Assembly: GCA_002408445.1 (NCBI GenBank)
Contig: DHSK01000176.1
Span: forward strand, 19,566-52,897
DNA length: 33,332 nucleotides
DNA from: Syntrophomonas sp. UBA5288
Lineage (GTDB): Bacteria; Bacillota; Syntrophomonadia; Syntrophomonadales; Syntrophomonadaceae
Direction: 5' to 3'
The number at the start of each line of letters is the position of its first letter. The first letter of the stretch is position 1. Positions 24,986-32,666 of this stretch are shown one piece after another. Position numbers and translations under genes: made by a program. The notes under the pieces were generated by a model that saw only the letters and a list, made by a program, of their open reading frames with translations, ran no database searches and was not told the DNA's origin.

Positions 24986-25740
24986 AATCTAACTGCCACT
25001 CCTTTATCAGCTAAATATTGCTTGGCCTGTAAAACCGTATATTCCCGGTAATGAAATATGGAAGCACATAAAACCGCATCCGCTTTGCCCTGGGCAACCG
25101 CATCATACAAATGCTCCAGATTGCCGGCGCCTCCGGAGGCGATTACCGGAATATTGACCATTTCACTAATCGCCCGGGTTAGAGGGATATCATAGCCATC
25201 CTTGGTTCCGTCTTTATCCATGCTGGTCAACAGTATTTCTCCCGCCCCCAGGCTTTCAACCTTCCGGGCCCACTCCAAAGCATCCATGCCGGTCGGTGTC
25301 CTGCCGCCATTGATGAATACTTCCCACTGGCCGGGAGCTTTGGACCTTGCATCTATCGCCACTACTATACACTGGCTGCCGAATCTGCGCGCCCCCTCCT
25401 CAACCAGACCGGGGTCCTTGATCGCGGCCGAATTTATAGATATCTTGTCGGCCCCGGCTTTGAGTATGTTCCTGATATCATCCAGATTGCGGATACCTCC
25501 GCCTACAGCAAAAGGAATAAATACTTCCCGGGCCGTATTCCGGACCACCTCGATCATAGTGTTGCGGCCTTCCGAAGATGCGCTGATATCAAGGAAAACC
25601 AACTCGTCCGCACCTTCTTTATCATAGTATGCGGCCAGTTCCACCGGATCCCCGGCATCGCGCAAGTTCACAAAATTAATTCCTTTTACCACCCTGCCAT
25701 TGTGGACATCAAGACAGGGTATTATCCTTCTGGCCAGCAT
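24982..25740 (-). CDS. hisF: Imidazole glycerol phosphate synthase, cyclase subunit (HisF)
   Basis: HisF receives ammonia from HisH and forms imidazole glycerol phosphate and AICAR from PRFAR. The 252-residue TIM barrel shows the general acid/base pair Asp11 (IIPCLDVHNGRVVKG) and Asp129 (VVAIDARS), and phosphate-binding loops including AVGGGIRNLDD and IASGGAGNLEHL. The binding site GGAGGG is nine bases before the ATG. It is separated from hisA by 267 bases, the only large gap in the operon. Confidence 0.97.
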   Translation of the reverse strand: MLARRIIPCLDVHNGRVVKGINFVNLRDAGDPVELAAYYDKEGADELVFLDISASSEGRNTMIEVVRNTAREVFIPFAVGGGIRNLDDIRNILKAGADKISINSAAIKDPGLVEEGARRFGSQCIVVAIDARSKAPGQWEVFINGGRTPTGMDALEWARKVESLGAGEILLTSMDKDGTKDGYDIPLTRAISEMVNIPVIASGGAGNLEHLYDAVAQGKADAVLCASIFHYREYTVLQAKQYLADKGVAVRL

Positions 25741-25749
25741 AACTTAACC

Positions 25750-25992
25750 CTCCGCTCCAATATTTTTTAAGGCCTGGGGACGTCTTTTCGCTCCCCCATT
25801 TCAAGTGTATTATATAGAGGAAACTTCAGCCACCGTGTATTTCCGATAAATAACCGGAAGCTGAAGCTTCACCTACAGTGCTATATAGATTTACCAAAAG
25901 CTGCAATGGAATGTATCGAGCATTGCAGCGAAGGCTTCACACTCCCGGTTTCTTTGCTAGGAGCAACCCCAAGCTTGAATCTCCGCTCCAAT
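25750..25992. repeat. Structured spacer between hisA and hisF with 12-nt direct repeats
   Basis: The gap is bounded by identical 12-mers CTCCGCTCCAAT at 25750-25761 and 25981-25992. Inside is a perfect 9-bp hairpin GCTGCAATG/CATTGCAGC (25900-25908, 25921-25929) and a longer imperfect hairpin (25820-25830 with 25860-25870, inner 25841-25845 with 25855-25859). No gene is visible. On the coding (minus) strand the repeat reads ATTGGAGCGGAG, the sequence just before the hisF binding site, so the spacer looks inserted with target duplication. No T-box signature (AGGGTGG-type) is present. Confidence 0.6.
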
Positions 25993-26007
25993 GTTACGAT
26001 TATATTT

Positions 26008-26730
26008 CTATTTAGCTGCCGCCAGAGCGTCTTCCAGAGTAATTTTGCCGTCATAGAGGGCTTTGCCTATTACGGCTCCGCATACCCCGGCAGATTCCAG
26101 GGCCTTTAAGGCCTGTATATTCTCAACCGTCGCCACCCCGCCGGAAGCGATTATTTTAAGACCGCTGGCCTTGGCTATTTCCTCAACCGAACTTAAATTC
26201 GGCCCCTGCAATAGACCATCGCGGGAAATATCGGTAAATACTGCGGTTTTAATTCCCAGCTCTTTCACCTGGCAGGCCAGGTCAATGGCACTAACTTCAG
26301 ATTTCTCCACCCATCCTTTTACAGCTACCATTCCATCTTTGACATCGAGTCCCACAATAATTTTGTCAGGCCCAAACTCCTCCAGCATCTGGCTGAGGAA
26401 GAACTCATTCAAGGCATTGGTACCAATAATAACCCGGCTGGCACCTAATTCCAACATCCGGTCTACATCTCTGATCGAACGCAGACCGCCGCCTACTTCA
26501 AAAGGAATTTTAACTTCCGCTGCAATAGCCCTTATCGCATCGAGGTTGGCAGGACGGCCGGCAAAAGCTCCATCCAGATCGACTATATGCAAATATTCCG
26601 CACCTTTAGCCTGGAAAGAGGCCGCTACTTGAGCCGGAGTATCTGAGTAAACCGTTTTGTTTTCCAGTGCCCCCTGTACCAAACGTACACACTGACCGTC
26701 TTTGAGATCGATTGCTGGTAGAATAATCAT
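26008..26730 (-). CDS. hisA: ProFAR isomerase (HisA)
   Basis: HisA opens the ribose of ProFAR to PRFAR by an Amadori rearrangement. The 240-residue TIM barrel has Asp8 (ILPAIDLKDGQCVRL) and Asp129 (IVGLDVKDG) as acid/base residues and FEVGGGLRS as a phosphate loop. The start is two bases after the hisH stop; the ribosome binding site GGAGGG lies in the final codons of hisH, so the two are translationally coupled. Confidence 0.97.
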   Translation of the reverse strand: MIILPAIDLKDGQCVRLVQGALENKTVYSDTPAQVAASFQAKGAEYLHIVDLDGAFAGRPANLDAIRAIAAEVKIPFEVGGGLRSIRDVDRMLELGASRVIIGTNALNEFFLSQMLEEFGPDKIIVGLDVKDGMVAVKGWVEKSEVSAIDLACQVKELGIKTAVFTDISRDGLLQGPNLSSVEEIAKASGLKIIASGGVATVENIQALKALESAGVCGAVIGKALYDGKITLEDALAAAK

Positions 26731-26732
26731 TG

Positions 26733-27332
26733 TTACATCCCTCCAAAATTCTTTAGTATATACAATCCGGACTCACTCGATTTTTCCGGATGAAACTGCG
26801 TAGCAAAAATATTATTCTTTTCAATTGCACAGGTAAAATCAAAACCATAATCAGTCACCGCCGCACTCCAGTCAGCATCTTCCGGAGCCACATAGTAAGA
26901 ATGGATAAAATAATAATAGCTGCCGGCCGGAATTCCTTTAAATAATCTGCTCTCAGGCCGGGGGCGGACTTCATTCCAACCCATGTGGGGTACCTTGTAG
27001 TGCGGAGGAATCCGCAAAACCTGTCCTTTTACTATATCCAGTCCCTGGCGAAAGCCGTTTTCCTCGCTGGAAGTAAAAAGCAGCTGCAACCCGAGGCATA
27101 CTCCCAAAAGGGGTGTATTCCTTTTGACTGTCTCATATATGACCTGGTCCATTCCGGTCTTTTTCAGGTTGTGCATGGCATCGGCAAAAGCCCCCACCCC
27201 GGGCAATACTACCTTATCCGCCTGCAAAACCATTTCCGGATCGGAAGTAATATAAGCTTCAAAACCCAATTTGGCAAAAGCATTGGCCACACTGGCCAGG
27301 TTACCCATACCATAATCTATTATTGCAATCAA
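26733..27332 (-). CDS. hisH: Imidazole glycerol phosphate synthase, glutaminase subunit (HisH)
   Basis: HisH hydrolyses glutamine and channels ammonia to HisF. From TTG 27332 the protein has 199 residues and begins IAIIDYGMGNL, the usual HisH N-terminus; GGGGG lies eight bases before this TTG. A TTG at 27350 would add six residues but overlaps that site. The glutaminase triad is Cys79 (LLGVCLGLQLL), His181 and Glu183 (TQFHPEKSS). It lies between hisB and hisA in the common order. Confidence 0.96.
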   Translation of the reverse strand: MIAIIDYGMGNLASVANAFAKLGFEAYITSDPEMVLQADKVVLPGVGAFADAMHNLKKTGMDQVIYETVKRNTPLLGVCLGLQLLFTSSEENGFRQGLDIVKGQVLRIPPHYKVPHMGWNEVRPRPESRLFKGIPAGSYYYFIHSYYVAPEDADWSAAVTDYGFDFTCAIEKNNIFATQFHPEKSSESGLYILKNFGGM

Positions 27333-27395
27333 TTCTGCAACCCCCGTCAATTATCCATCTTATAGTTGGTTGAATCCATGTGTCTCCGTCTTGAA

Positions 27396-27986
27396 CTAGA
27401 GATTTCCTTTGGAAGACCATACTCCTTCTATCCTGGGCTCGTAACTTACCGCCTGTTTCATAGCCCGGGCAAAGGATTTGAAAATAGCTTCAATAGCATG
27501 ATGCGTGTTACTGCCCCGCAGCAAATCGATATGCAGAGTAATATCAGCATTATTGGCTACCGCCTGGAAGAATTCCTTCACATTTTCAGAGGAAAGCCCT
27601 CCCCGTGTTTCCCGGGGCAAATCCGCCGCAAAAACCAGACCGGAACGGCCGGAAAGGTCGATCACCGTACGGGCCAGAGCCTCATCCATCGGAACAGTAG
27701 CCTCGCCATAGCGGTTAATCCCCCGTTTCTCGCCCAGAGCCGCTTTTAGCGCCTGACCAAAGCAAATACCAATATCCTCTACCGTATGATGATCATCCAC
27801 CTCTATATCTCCCCGGGCAGTTATCTTTACATCACACAGACTATGTACCGTAAAAAGGGTCATCATATGGCTCAGAAAAGGAATCTCAATATCAATTTGG
27901 TGTACACCGGTTCCATCCAGGTCAAGCTGCAGCAGAACTTCAGTTTCGCTGGTTTTGCGCTGAATTTCAACACTTCTGGTCTCCAA
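27396..27986 (-). CDS. hisB: Imidazoleglycerol-phosphate dehydratase (HisB)
   Basis: HisB dehydrates imidazole glycerol phosphate to imidazole acetol phosphate. The 196-residue protein is the monofunctional form, without a histidinol phosphatase domain. The two manganese-binding motifs are present: DDHHTVED at 64-71 and THHAIEAIFK at 161-170. The start is TTG 27986, and its ribosome binding site (GGAGG) overlaps the last codons of hisD, five bases separating the genes. Confidence 0.97.
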   Translation of the reverse strand: METRSVEIQRKTSETEVLLQLDLDGTGVHQIDIEIPFLSHMMTLFTVHSLCDVKITARGDIEVDDHHTVEDIGICFGQALKAALGEKRGINRYGEATVPMDEALARTVIDLSGRSGLVFAADLPRETRGGLSSENVKEFFQAVANNADITLHIDLLRGSNTHHAIEAIFKSFARAMKQAVSYEPRIEGVWSSKGNL

Positions 27987-27991
27987 AAATC

Positions 27992-29278
27992 TTACTCCTC
28001 CTTTCTGACTTTCACACTATTGGCATGAGCAGTCAGACCTTCAACTTCCGCCAGCCGGATAATATCATCACAATTATCTTTAATGCCCTGAGCCGAGTAG
28101 TATATTATATTTGATACCTTTTTAAATGTATCTACCGTTACCGGTGAATAAAATCTGGCGGTACCGCCGGTTGGCAAAATATGATTAGGTCCGGCAAAAT
28201 AATCGCCCACCGGTTCCGGTGTATTTGCACCTAAGAAAATGGCCCCGGCATTTTGAATCTGATGCAGCATTTCAAAAGGATGTTCCACCATCAGCTCCAG
28301 ATGTTCGGGTGCCACCAGATTGGCCACCGCACAGGCTTCACTCATATTATTGACCAGAATGAAAGCCCCATAGTCATTCAGGGCTTTTTCTATCATAGCT
28401 TTGCGTTCCAGTTTTTCGATCTGTCTTTTCAGCTCTTGCTCTACTTTATTAATAAGAGCAGCACTGTCGGTCACCAGTATGCTGCGTGCCAGTACATCAT
28501 GTTCCGCCTGGGACATCATGTCGGCGGCCAGATGCACCGGATTAGCAACGGCATCAGCAACTATTAATATCTCACTGGGTCCGGCCAGCATATCAATGTT
28601 CACATCACCATATACCATCTTTTTAGCCAGAGTAACGTAAATATTACCCGGACCGGTGATTATATCCACTTTGGGAATAGTCTGAGTCCCCCAGGCGAGA
28701 GCAAAAACAGCCTGGGCACCGCCCATTTTATATATTTCCTCCAGTCCCAGCTCGGCAGCCGCAACCAGAGTATAAGGATTAAGTTTACCGTCACGGCCCG
28801 GCGGAGTAACCATGACGATCTGTTCCACACCCGCAACCTGCGCCGGGATAGCATTCATTAGCACTGAGGACGGATAGGCGGCAGTTCCTCCCGGTACATA
28901 GATACCTGCCCGTTTAATCGGCCGGTAAACTTGTCCCGTTACATTTCCAGCCTCGTCGGTCTCCATCCAGGAATTGCGATTCTGCCTTGAATGATAAATC
29001 ATAATGTTATCAATGGCTTTACGCAGAGCAAACAGGTAATCATCATCCACCTTTTCATACGCTTCTTCGATTTCAGCATCAGACACCATCAGCGTTTTCT
29101 GATTGAGCTGTACCCCATCATATTTTAAAGTGAGATCCAGTACAGCCTCATCACCGCGTTCCCTGACTTCCTGCGCGATTTTCTTCACATTTTCTTCAAA
29201 GGAAGAAGTATCAATTTCGCTGGTTTTAAGGAATTCTTCAAGATTGCTTGCTGCAGTGCTAAATCTTTTTATTTTCAA
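27992..29278 (-). CDS. hisD: Histidinol dehydrogenase (HisD)
   Basis: HisD oxidises histidinol to histidine in two NAD-dependent steps. The 428-residue length is standard. Recognisable parts are YVPGGTAAYPSSVLMNAIPA, ALAWGTQTIPKVDIITGPGN, the zinc-site segment MSQAEHDVLA and the catalytic pair Glu325-His326 in LVAPEHLELM. The TTG start overlaps the hisG stop in the four bases TTGA, an equivalent of the common ATGA coupling. In many relatives hisC follows hisD; here hisB does. Confidence 0.97.
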   Translation of the reverse strand: MKIKRFSTAASNLEEFLKTSEIDTSSFEENVKKIAQEVRERGDEAVLDLTLKYDGVQLNQKTLMVSDAEIEEAYEKVDDDYLFALRKAIDNIMIYHSRQNRNSWMETDEAGNVTGQVYRPIKRAGIYVPGGTAAYPSSVLMNAIPAQVAGVEQIVMVTPPGRDGKLNPYTLVAAAELGLEEIYKMGGAQAVFALAWGTQTIPKVDIITGPGNIYVTLAKKMVYGDVNIDMLAGPSEILIVADAVANPVHLAADMMSQAEHDVLARSILVTDSAALINKVEQELKRQIEKLERKAMIEKALNDYGAFILVNNMSEACAVANLVAPEHLELMVEHPFEMLHQIQNAGAIFLGANTPEPVGDYFAGPNHILPTGGTARFYSPVTVDTFKKVSNIIYYSAQGIKDNCDDIIRLAEVEGLTAHANSVKVRKEE

Positions 29279-29931
29279 CCTTCACTACCGCCTTTCACTA
29301 TTGTTTGCATTTTTTCAACCAAAGGTTGGATTTGCTCGTATTTAGTTCTGTAACTTACCCGGTTGCTTATCAGTCGAGTAGTGGAGTCCATTATCTTCAC
29401 CAGTTCCACCAGGTTGTTTTCCTTTAAGGTTCTGCCGGTAGAAACGATATCGACGATCATATCCGCCAGGCCCATTAAAGGCGCCAGTTCAATATTTCCA
29501 TGCAAGGTAATTACATCCACCTGCAGACCCTGGGACCGGAAATAGCGCTCTGCTACCACCGGGAATTTGGTAGCCACCCGTTTATATTTTAAATCTTTGA
29601 GAGAACAATTTTTCATTTCAGCCGGAACTGCCACGACGAATCGACAGTAACCATATTTCAAATCAACCATTTCAAATACATCTTTGCCCTGTTCTACGAT
29701 TACATCTTTACCGACAATACCCACATCAGCAGCACCATACTCTACATAAGCCGGCACATCCGTAGGCCTGCACATAATATATTTTATATTACTTTCTTCA
29801 TAGGTAAATACCATATTGCGGCTGTCTTCGTGGAGTCCTTCCACCGGGAGATTGGCTTTTTGCAAAAGAGCAACCGTGGGTTTAAGCAAGGTCCCTTTGG
29901 AAAGGGCAACGGTCAGGCAATTATTTCCCAT
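29275..29931 (-). CDS. hisG: ATP phosphoribosyltransferase, short form (HisG)
   Basis: HisG joins ATP and PRPP in the first, committed and feedback-controlled step. At about 218 residues it is the short form lacking the C-terminal regulatory domain, which needs HisZ for activity; hisZ lies directly upstream. Motifs are LTVALSKGTLLKP at the N-terminus and the PRPP loop DIVSTGRTLKENNL. ATG 29931 is preferred, with GGAGGA seven bases upstream; an earlier in-frame ATG at 29946 (overlapping the hisZ stop) contains that site. Confidence 0.95.
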   Translation of the reverse strand: MGNNCLTVALSKGTLLKPTVALLQKANLPVEGLHEDSRNMVFTYEESNIKYIMCRPTDVPAYVEYGAADVGIVGKDVIVEQGKDVFEMVDLKYGYCRFVVAVPAEMKNCSLKDLKYKRVATKFPVVAERYFRSQGLQVDVITLHGNIELAPLMGLADMIVDIVSTGRTLKENNLVELVKIMDSTTRLISNRVSYRTKYEQIQPLVEKMQTIVKGGSEG

Positions 29932-29945
29932 ATTATTATCCTCCA

Positions 29946-31097
29946 TTATATGTAAACCAGAATGCAGTTTTCCCGGCTCTTTATCTTTTGCTCCAGTTCT
30001 TCCCTGCGGTTGGATTCCAGCGCCAATTCGACCACATGGCCCTCACGCCGCAATTCATCGGCTTTCCTGGCCATAGCCGGATAATCGGTTCCCCCGACCA
30101 GATAATGAACTGCCTTTTCGGTCTGCTGACCGGCCACCAATGCAAGCCGGTCCATACCCAGAGCAAAGCCGGTGGCCGGACACGGGAATCCGAATTTACC
30201 CAAAAGTTTATCATAGCGTCCTCCACCCAGCAACCCATATCCCAGATCGGGTGAATAACCTTCAAACTCCACGCCGGTATAATAATCCAGTCCTCTTAAA
30301 ACTCCCATGTCTATAACAATATGATCCTGAATACCAAAGGCTTTAAGAGCATCATATACTTTCAGCAATTCTTCCACCGCCAGAGATGCCTTTCGGTTAC
30401 GGCTGATATAGGGAATCCTGTCCAGTACCTCCAGCCCGCCGTGTAAAACCGGTAAACTGGCTATGGTATCTTTCAAGCCATCTTCCACCGGCAAGGTTTC
30501 CAGTACCGCCGACAGCTCCACCAGATCTTTATTCTCCACCAAACGCCTTATAGCAGTACGGGCGGAAGCACTTATGGCCTTATCTTCCAAAATACTGTTG
30601 AATATTTCGATTTGATTTATACTTACTTTAAAATTATTAACACCCAGCTCTTGCATGGCCTTGACGGCCAGAGTAATTACTTCGGCATCGGCCCAGGGCC
30701 CGGGAGCACCTAAAAGCTCCACTCCCATTTGCCAGAATTCCCGATATTGAGCCAGCTGCGGTTGAACATGGCGAAAAACATTAGCTCCATAATAAAGACG
30801 GCGGGGAAAATGTTCGTCCTGGAGATGAGTGGCTACCAGACGGGCTATGGATGTAGTCATTTCAGGGCGCAATGACAGGATGCCGCCTTCACGGTCCATA
30901 AATAAAAATAACTCTTCCCGGATGTTGCCACCGGTTCCCTCTTCCACCACTTCCATAAATTCAAAAGTAGGAGTAACAACTTCTTCGTAGCCATAACTGC
31001 CAAACAGATCAACTAGCTTCTTTTCCATACAACGCCGTGTTTTAACTTCATCCGGTAATAAATCCCTTAAACCCCTCGGTATTTCTAAATTACTCAT
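29946..31097 (-). CDS. hisZ: ATP phosphoribosyltransferase regulatory subunit (HisZ)
   Basis: HisZ is a histidyl-tRNA-synthetase paralogue that activates short HisG and gives histidine feedback. The 383-residue protein has the HisRS-like catalytic fold (IPRGLRDLLPDE, LSLRPEMTTSIARLVA, GLDYYTGVEFEGY, LLGGGRYDKLLGKFG), with a short C-terminal stretch instead of the usual anticodon-binding domain length. Its place next to a short hisG separates it from a true HisS. AGGAGC precedes the ATG. It starts two bases after the stop of the HisR-like gene. Confidence 0.95.
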   Translation of the reverse strand: MSNLEIPRGLRDLLPDEVKTRRCMEKKLVDLFGSYGYEEVVTPTFEFMEVVEEGTGGNIREELFLFMDREGGILSLRPEMTTSIARLVATHLQDEHFPRRLYYGANVFRHVQPQLAQYREFWQMGVELLGAPGPWADAEVITLAVKAMQELGVNNFKVSINQIEIFNSILEDKAISASARTAIRRLVENKDLVELSAVLETLPVEDGLKDTIASLPVLHGGLEVLDRIPYISRNRKASLAVEELLKVYDALKAFGIQDHIVIDMGVLRGLDYYTGVEFEGYSPDLGYGLLGGGRYDKLLGKFGFPCPATGFALGMDRLALVAGQQTEKAVHYLVGGTDYPAMARKADELRREGHVVELALESNRREELEQKIKSRENCILVYI

Positions 31098-31098
31098 G

Positions 31099-31398
31099 CT
31101 ATTGCTCCTTTTTCAAGCGCTCCAGTACTTTTCTGTATCCTCCGGCACCGTAATTGAGAGACCGGTTTACTCTGCTTATAGTGGCAGTGCTGGCACCGGT
31201 CTGGCTGGTTATGATATTAAAAGTAATATTATTATCGAGCATCCTGGCTATTTCCAGGCGCTGGGACATGGCTTTGATCTCATTTATGGTAGAAAGATCA
31301 TTTAAAAAACAGCGTACCTCGTCTTCCGTTTCAAGGCTCAGTATGGCCTGCGCCAGCAATGTACTCACATGGTCTTCCGAGTCGGGATGATTATCCAC
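31099..31398 (-). CDS. TrpR-family regulator of the YerC type, probable HisR
   Basis: A 99-residue protein of the TrpR-like superfamily. The helix-turn-helix is in NIITSQTGASTATISRVNRSL (about residues 61-82), preceded by the helical LNDLSTINEIKAMSQRLEIARML. YerC relatives beside histidine genes in Firmicutes have been proposed as histidine repressors (HisR); location directly upstream of hisZ supports that, with repression by histidine as the inferred mode. GTG 31398 follows GGGGG with seven-base spacing. A 15-base palindrome lies just upstream. Confidence 0.85.
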   Translation of the reverse strand: MDNHPDSEDHVSTLLAQAILSLETEDEVRCFLNDLSTINEIKAMSQRLEIARMLDNNITFNIITSQTGASTATISRVNRSLNYGAGGYRKVLERLKKEQ

Positions 31399-31410
31399 GA
31401 TGATGCCCCC

Positions 31411-32073
31411 TTACAATAATTTATTGTTATTCATCATAAGCTGGAATTGACACCCTAAATGCTCCGCTGCGCGTCGGCACATCAGCATCTTGGTCAGAAA
31501 TATTTCAAAATACTCCATGACCGAACAAACGGAAGTGTCTATTTGCATGCGGAGACAAATCGTCCGCTCAATGCTATCAATTACAATGTTGGAACTGGTA
31601 ACGGCATAATTTACACGGTCCCGTTGCGTAAAGTTCGCCGCATCCCGTTTTCTTACCCGGGAGCGATGTACATCTGATTTATCGGCCAAAATAAGAGCTG
31701 CCGCCACATTATTTACCGGCTGGCCCTGGGCATTCTCCTCATGATTGCCGATGGCGCCCATGATCACCGCTATCTCCACCGGTTCCATATCCAGTTCCGC
31801 CAGTACCTGCATGGCAATTATCGCACCGGACATCCCATGCCCATAGCGGTTAACCAGATTGCCTATATCATGTAAATAACCTGCCATACTGCCTAATTCG
31901 GCCTCTCGCACCGGATACCCCAATGTATTGAGGATATCATAGCACAAAAAAGAGGTTAATTCGGCATGATGCATATTATGTTCTATGGCTCCCATATTGC
32001 CTATAAAATCATTGCCCGTTTCCATATACTGCCTGACCACCGGGCTCTTTTTAACCATTTCCAATGTTACCAT
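31411..32073 (-). CDS. HD-domain phosphohydrolase-like protein
   Basis: A 220-residue soluble protein with an HD-superfamily metal site: His residues in EHNMHHAELT, the His-Asp pair in AGYLHDIGNL, and the later GNHEE and ALILADKSDVHRSRV segments. This order fits an HD phosphohydrolase that would act on a nucleotide or other phosphate ester, but the substrate cannot be told from the sequence. The binding site AGGAGGGG precedes the ATG. It lies 12 bases upstream of the HisR-like gene on the same strand, so it may share a transcript with the his operon. Confidence 0.8.
   Translation of the reverse strand: MVTLEMVKKSPVVRQYMETGNDFIGNMGAIEHNMHHAELTSFLCYDILNTLGYPVREAELGSMAGYLHDIGNLVNRYGHGMSGAIIAMQVLAELDMEPVEIAVIMGAIGNHEENAQGQPVNNVAAALILADKSDVHRSRVRKRDAANFTQRDRVNYAVTSSNIVIDSIERTICLRMQIDTSVCSVMEYFEIFLTKMLMCRRAAEHLGCQFQLMMNNNKLL
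31413..31427. promoter_or_regulatory. Perfect 15-nt palindrome upstream of the HisR-like gene
   Basis: ACAATAATTTATTGT is fully palindromic around position 31420 (seven-base arms). It overlaps the last codons of the HD-domain gene and lies 15 bases before the regulator's start. It could be an operator for that regulator, but AT-rich palindromes also arise by chance. Confidence 0.35.
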
Positions 32074-32104
32074 TCTAATCCCCCCTCCTGTTCACCCCTG
32101 ATAA

Positions 32105-32647
32105 CTATTTATTGCTGTCCGAAATGGATACCAGTATTCTGGCGGCCTCCTCCGCAGCTTTGGTTTGGCGGGGGATGGTATTGATTAGTTTGCGAGCTTC
32201 GCTATAGTCTCCATTCTTGACCATTTGTTTTGCCAGTTCAAGATCGCGCTGGGCCTTCTTTTCTATTTCAACCTCATCAAGTTTGGCCTGCATTTTATTT
32301 TTTGCGCCCAGTTTTTCCAGTTTGCTGTATTCAGCCATAGCGCGATCATATTGCCCCTGCCGGGTCAGGGCACTGCCTGTGGCCATAATCCTGCGCACCT
32401 CAATCCTTTCCGGCAGCTGAGTTAAAAAGTAGAGGTAGGTCCCACTCAGAACTACCAGCCCTAATGCGGCTATCATCCATTTACGGGAGCGTTTATCCTG
32501 TTTGCGCATAAAAGCCGCCAAAAACACAGCCAGTATACCCAGCAGGCATGTAATTTTCAAGAATTCCCGGGTGGGCATATAAAGCAGGCTGGCTGCCAGG
32601 AGTATTATAAATATCACTCGCACCCACGGATTCTTTAAAAATTTCAC
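32105..32647 (-). CDS. Small membrane protein with helical repeat tail
   Basis: A 180-residue protein I do not recognise as a named family. Three hydrophobic segments lie at about 9-24, 30-46 and 57-76. A helical, charged tail (about 85-178) follows, with ALTRQGQYDRAMAEYSKLEK and AKQMVKNGDYSEARKLINTI resembling two TPR-like units. The start is GTG 32647, after GGGGGAAGG. It sits between purD and the HD gene, all on the minus strand with gaps of about 20-30 bases, so co-transcription is likely. The tail may bind a protein partner at the membrane. Confidence 0.65.
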   Translation of the reverse strand: MKFLKNPWVRVIFIILLAASLLYMPTREFLKITCLLGILAVFLAAFMRKQDKRSRKWMIAALGLVVLSGTYLYFLTQLPERIEVRRIMATGSALTRQGQYDRAMAEYSKLEKLGAKNKMQAKLDEVEIEKKAQRDLELAKQMVKNGDYSEARKLINTIPRQTKAAEEAARILVSISDSNK

Positions 32648-32666
32648 AACCTTCCCCCCAATAAAG

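Noticed and set aside
25741..26007. T-box or other histidine leader between hisA and hisF
   Set aside because: Hairpins are present, but there is no T-box consensus, no leader peptide with histidine codons, and the site is internal to the operon.
29946..31097. Histidyl-tRNA synthetase
   Set aside because: The protein is HisRS-like but adjoins a short-form hisG and lacks the usual length of the C-terminal anticodon-binding domain, so HisZ fits better.
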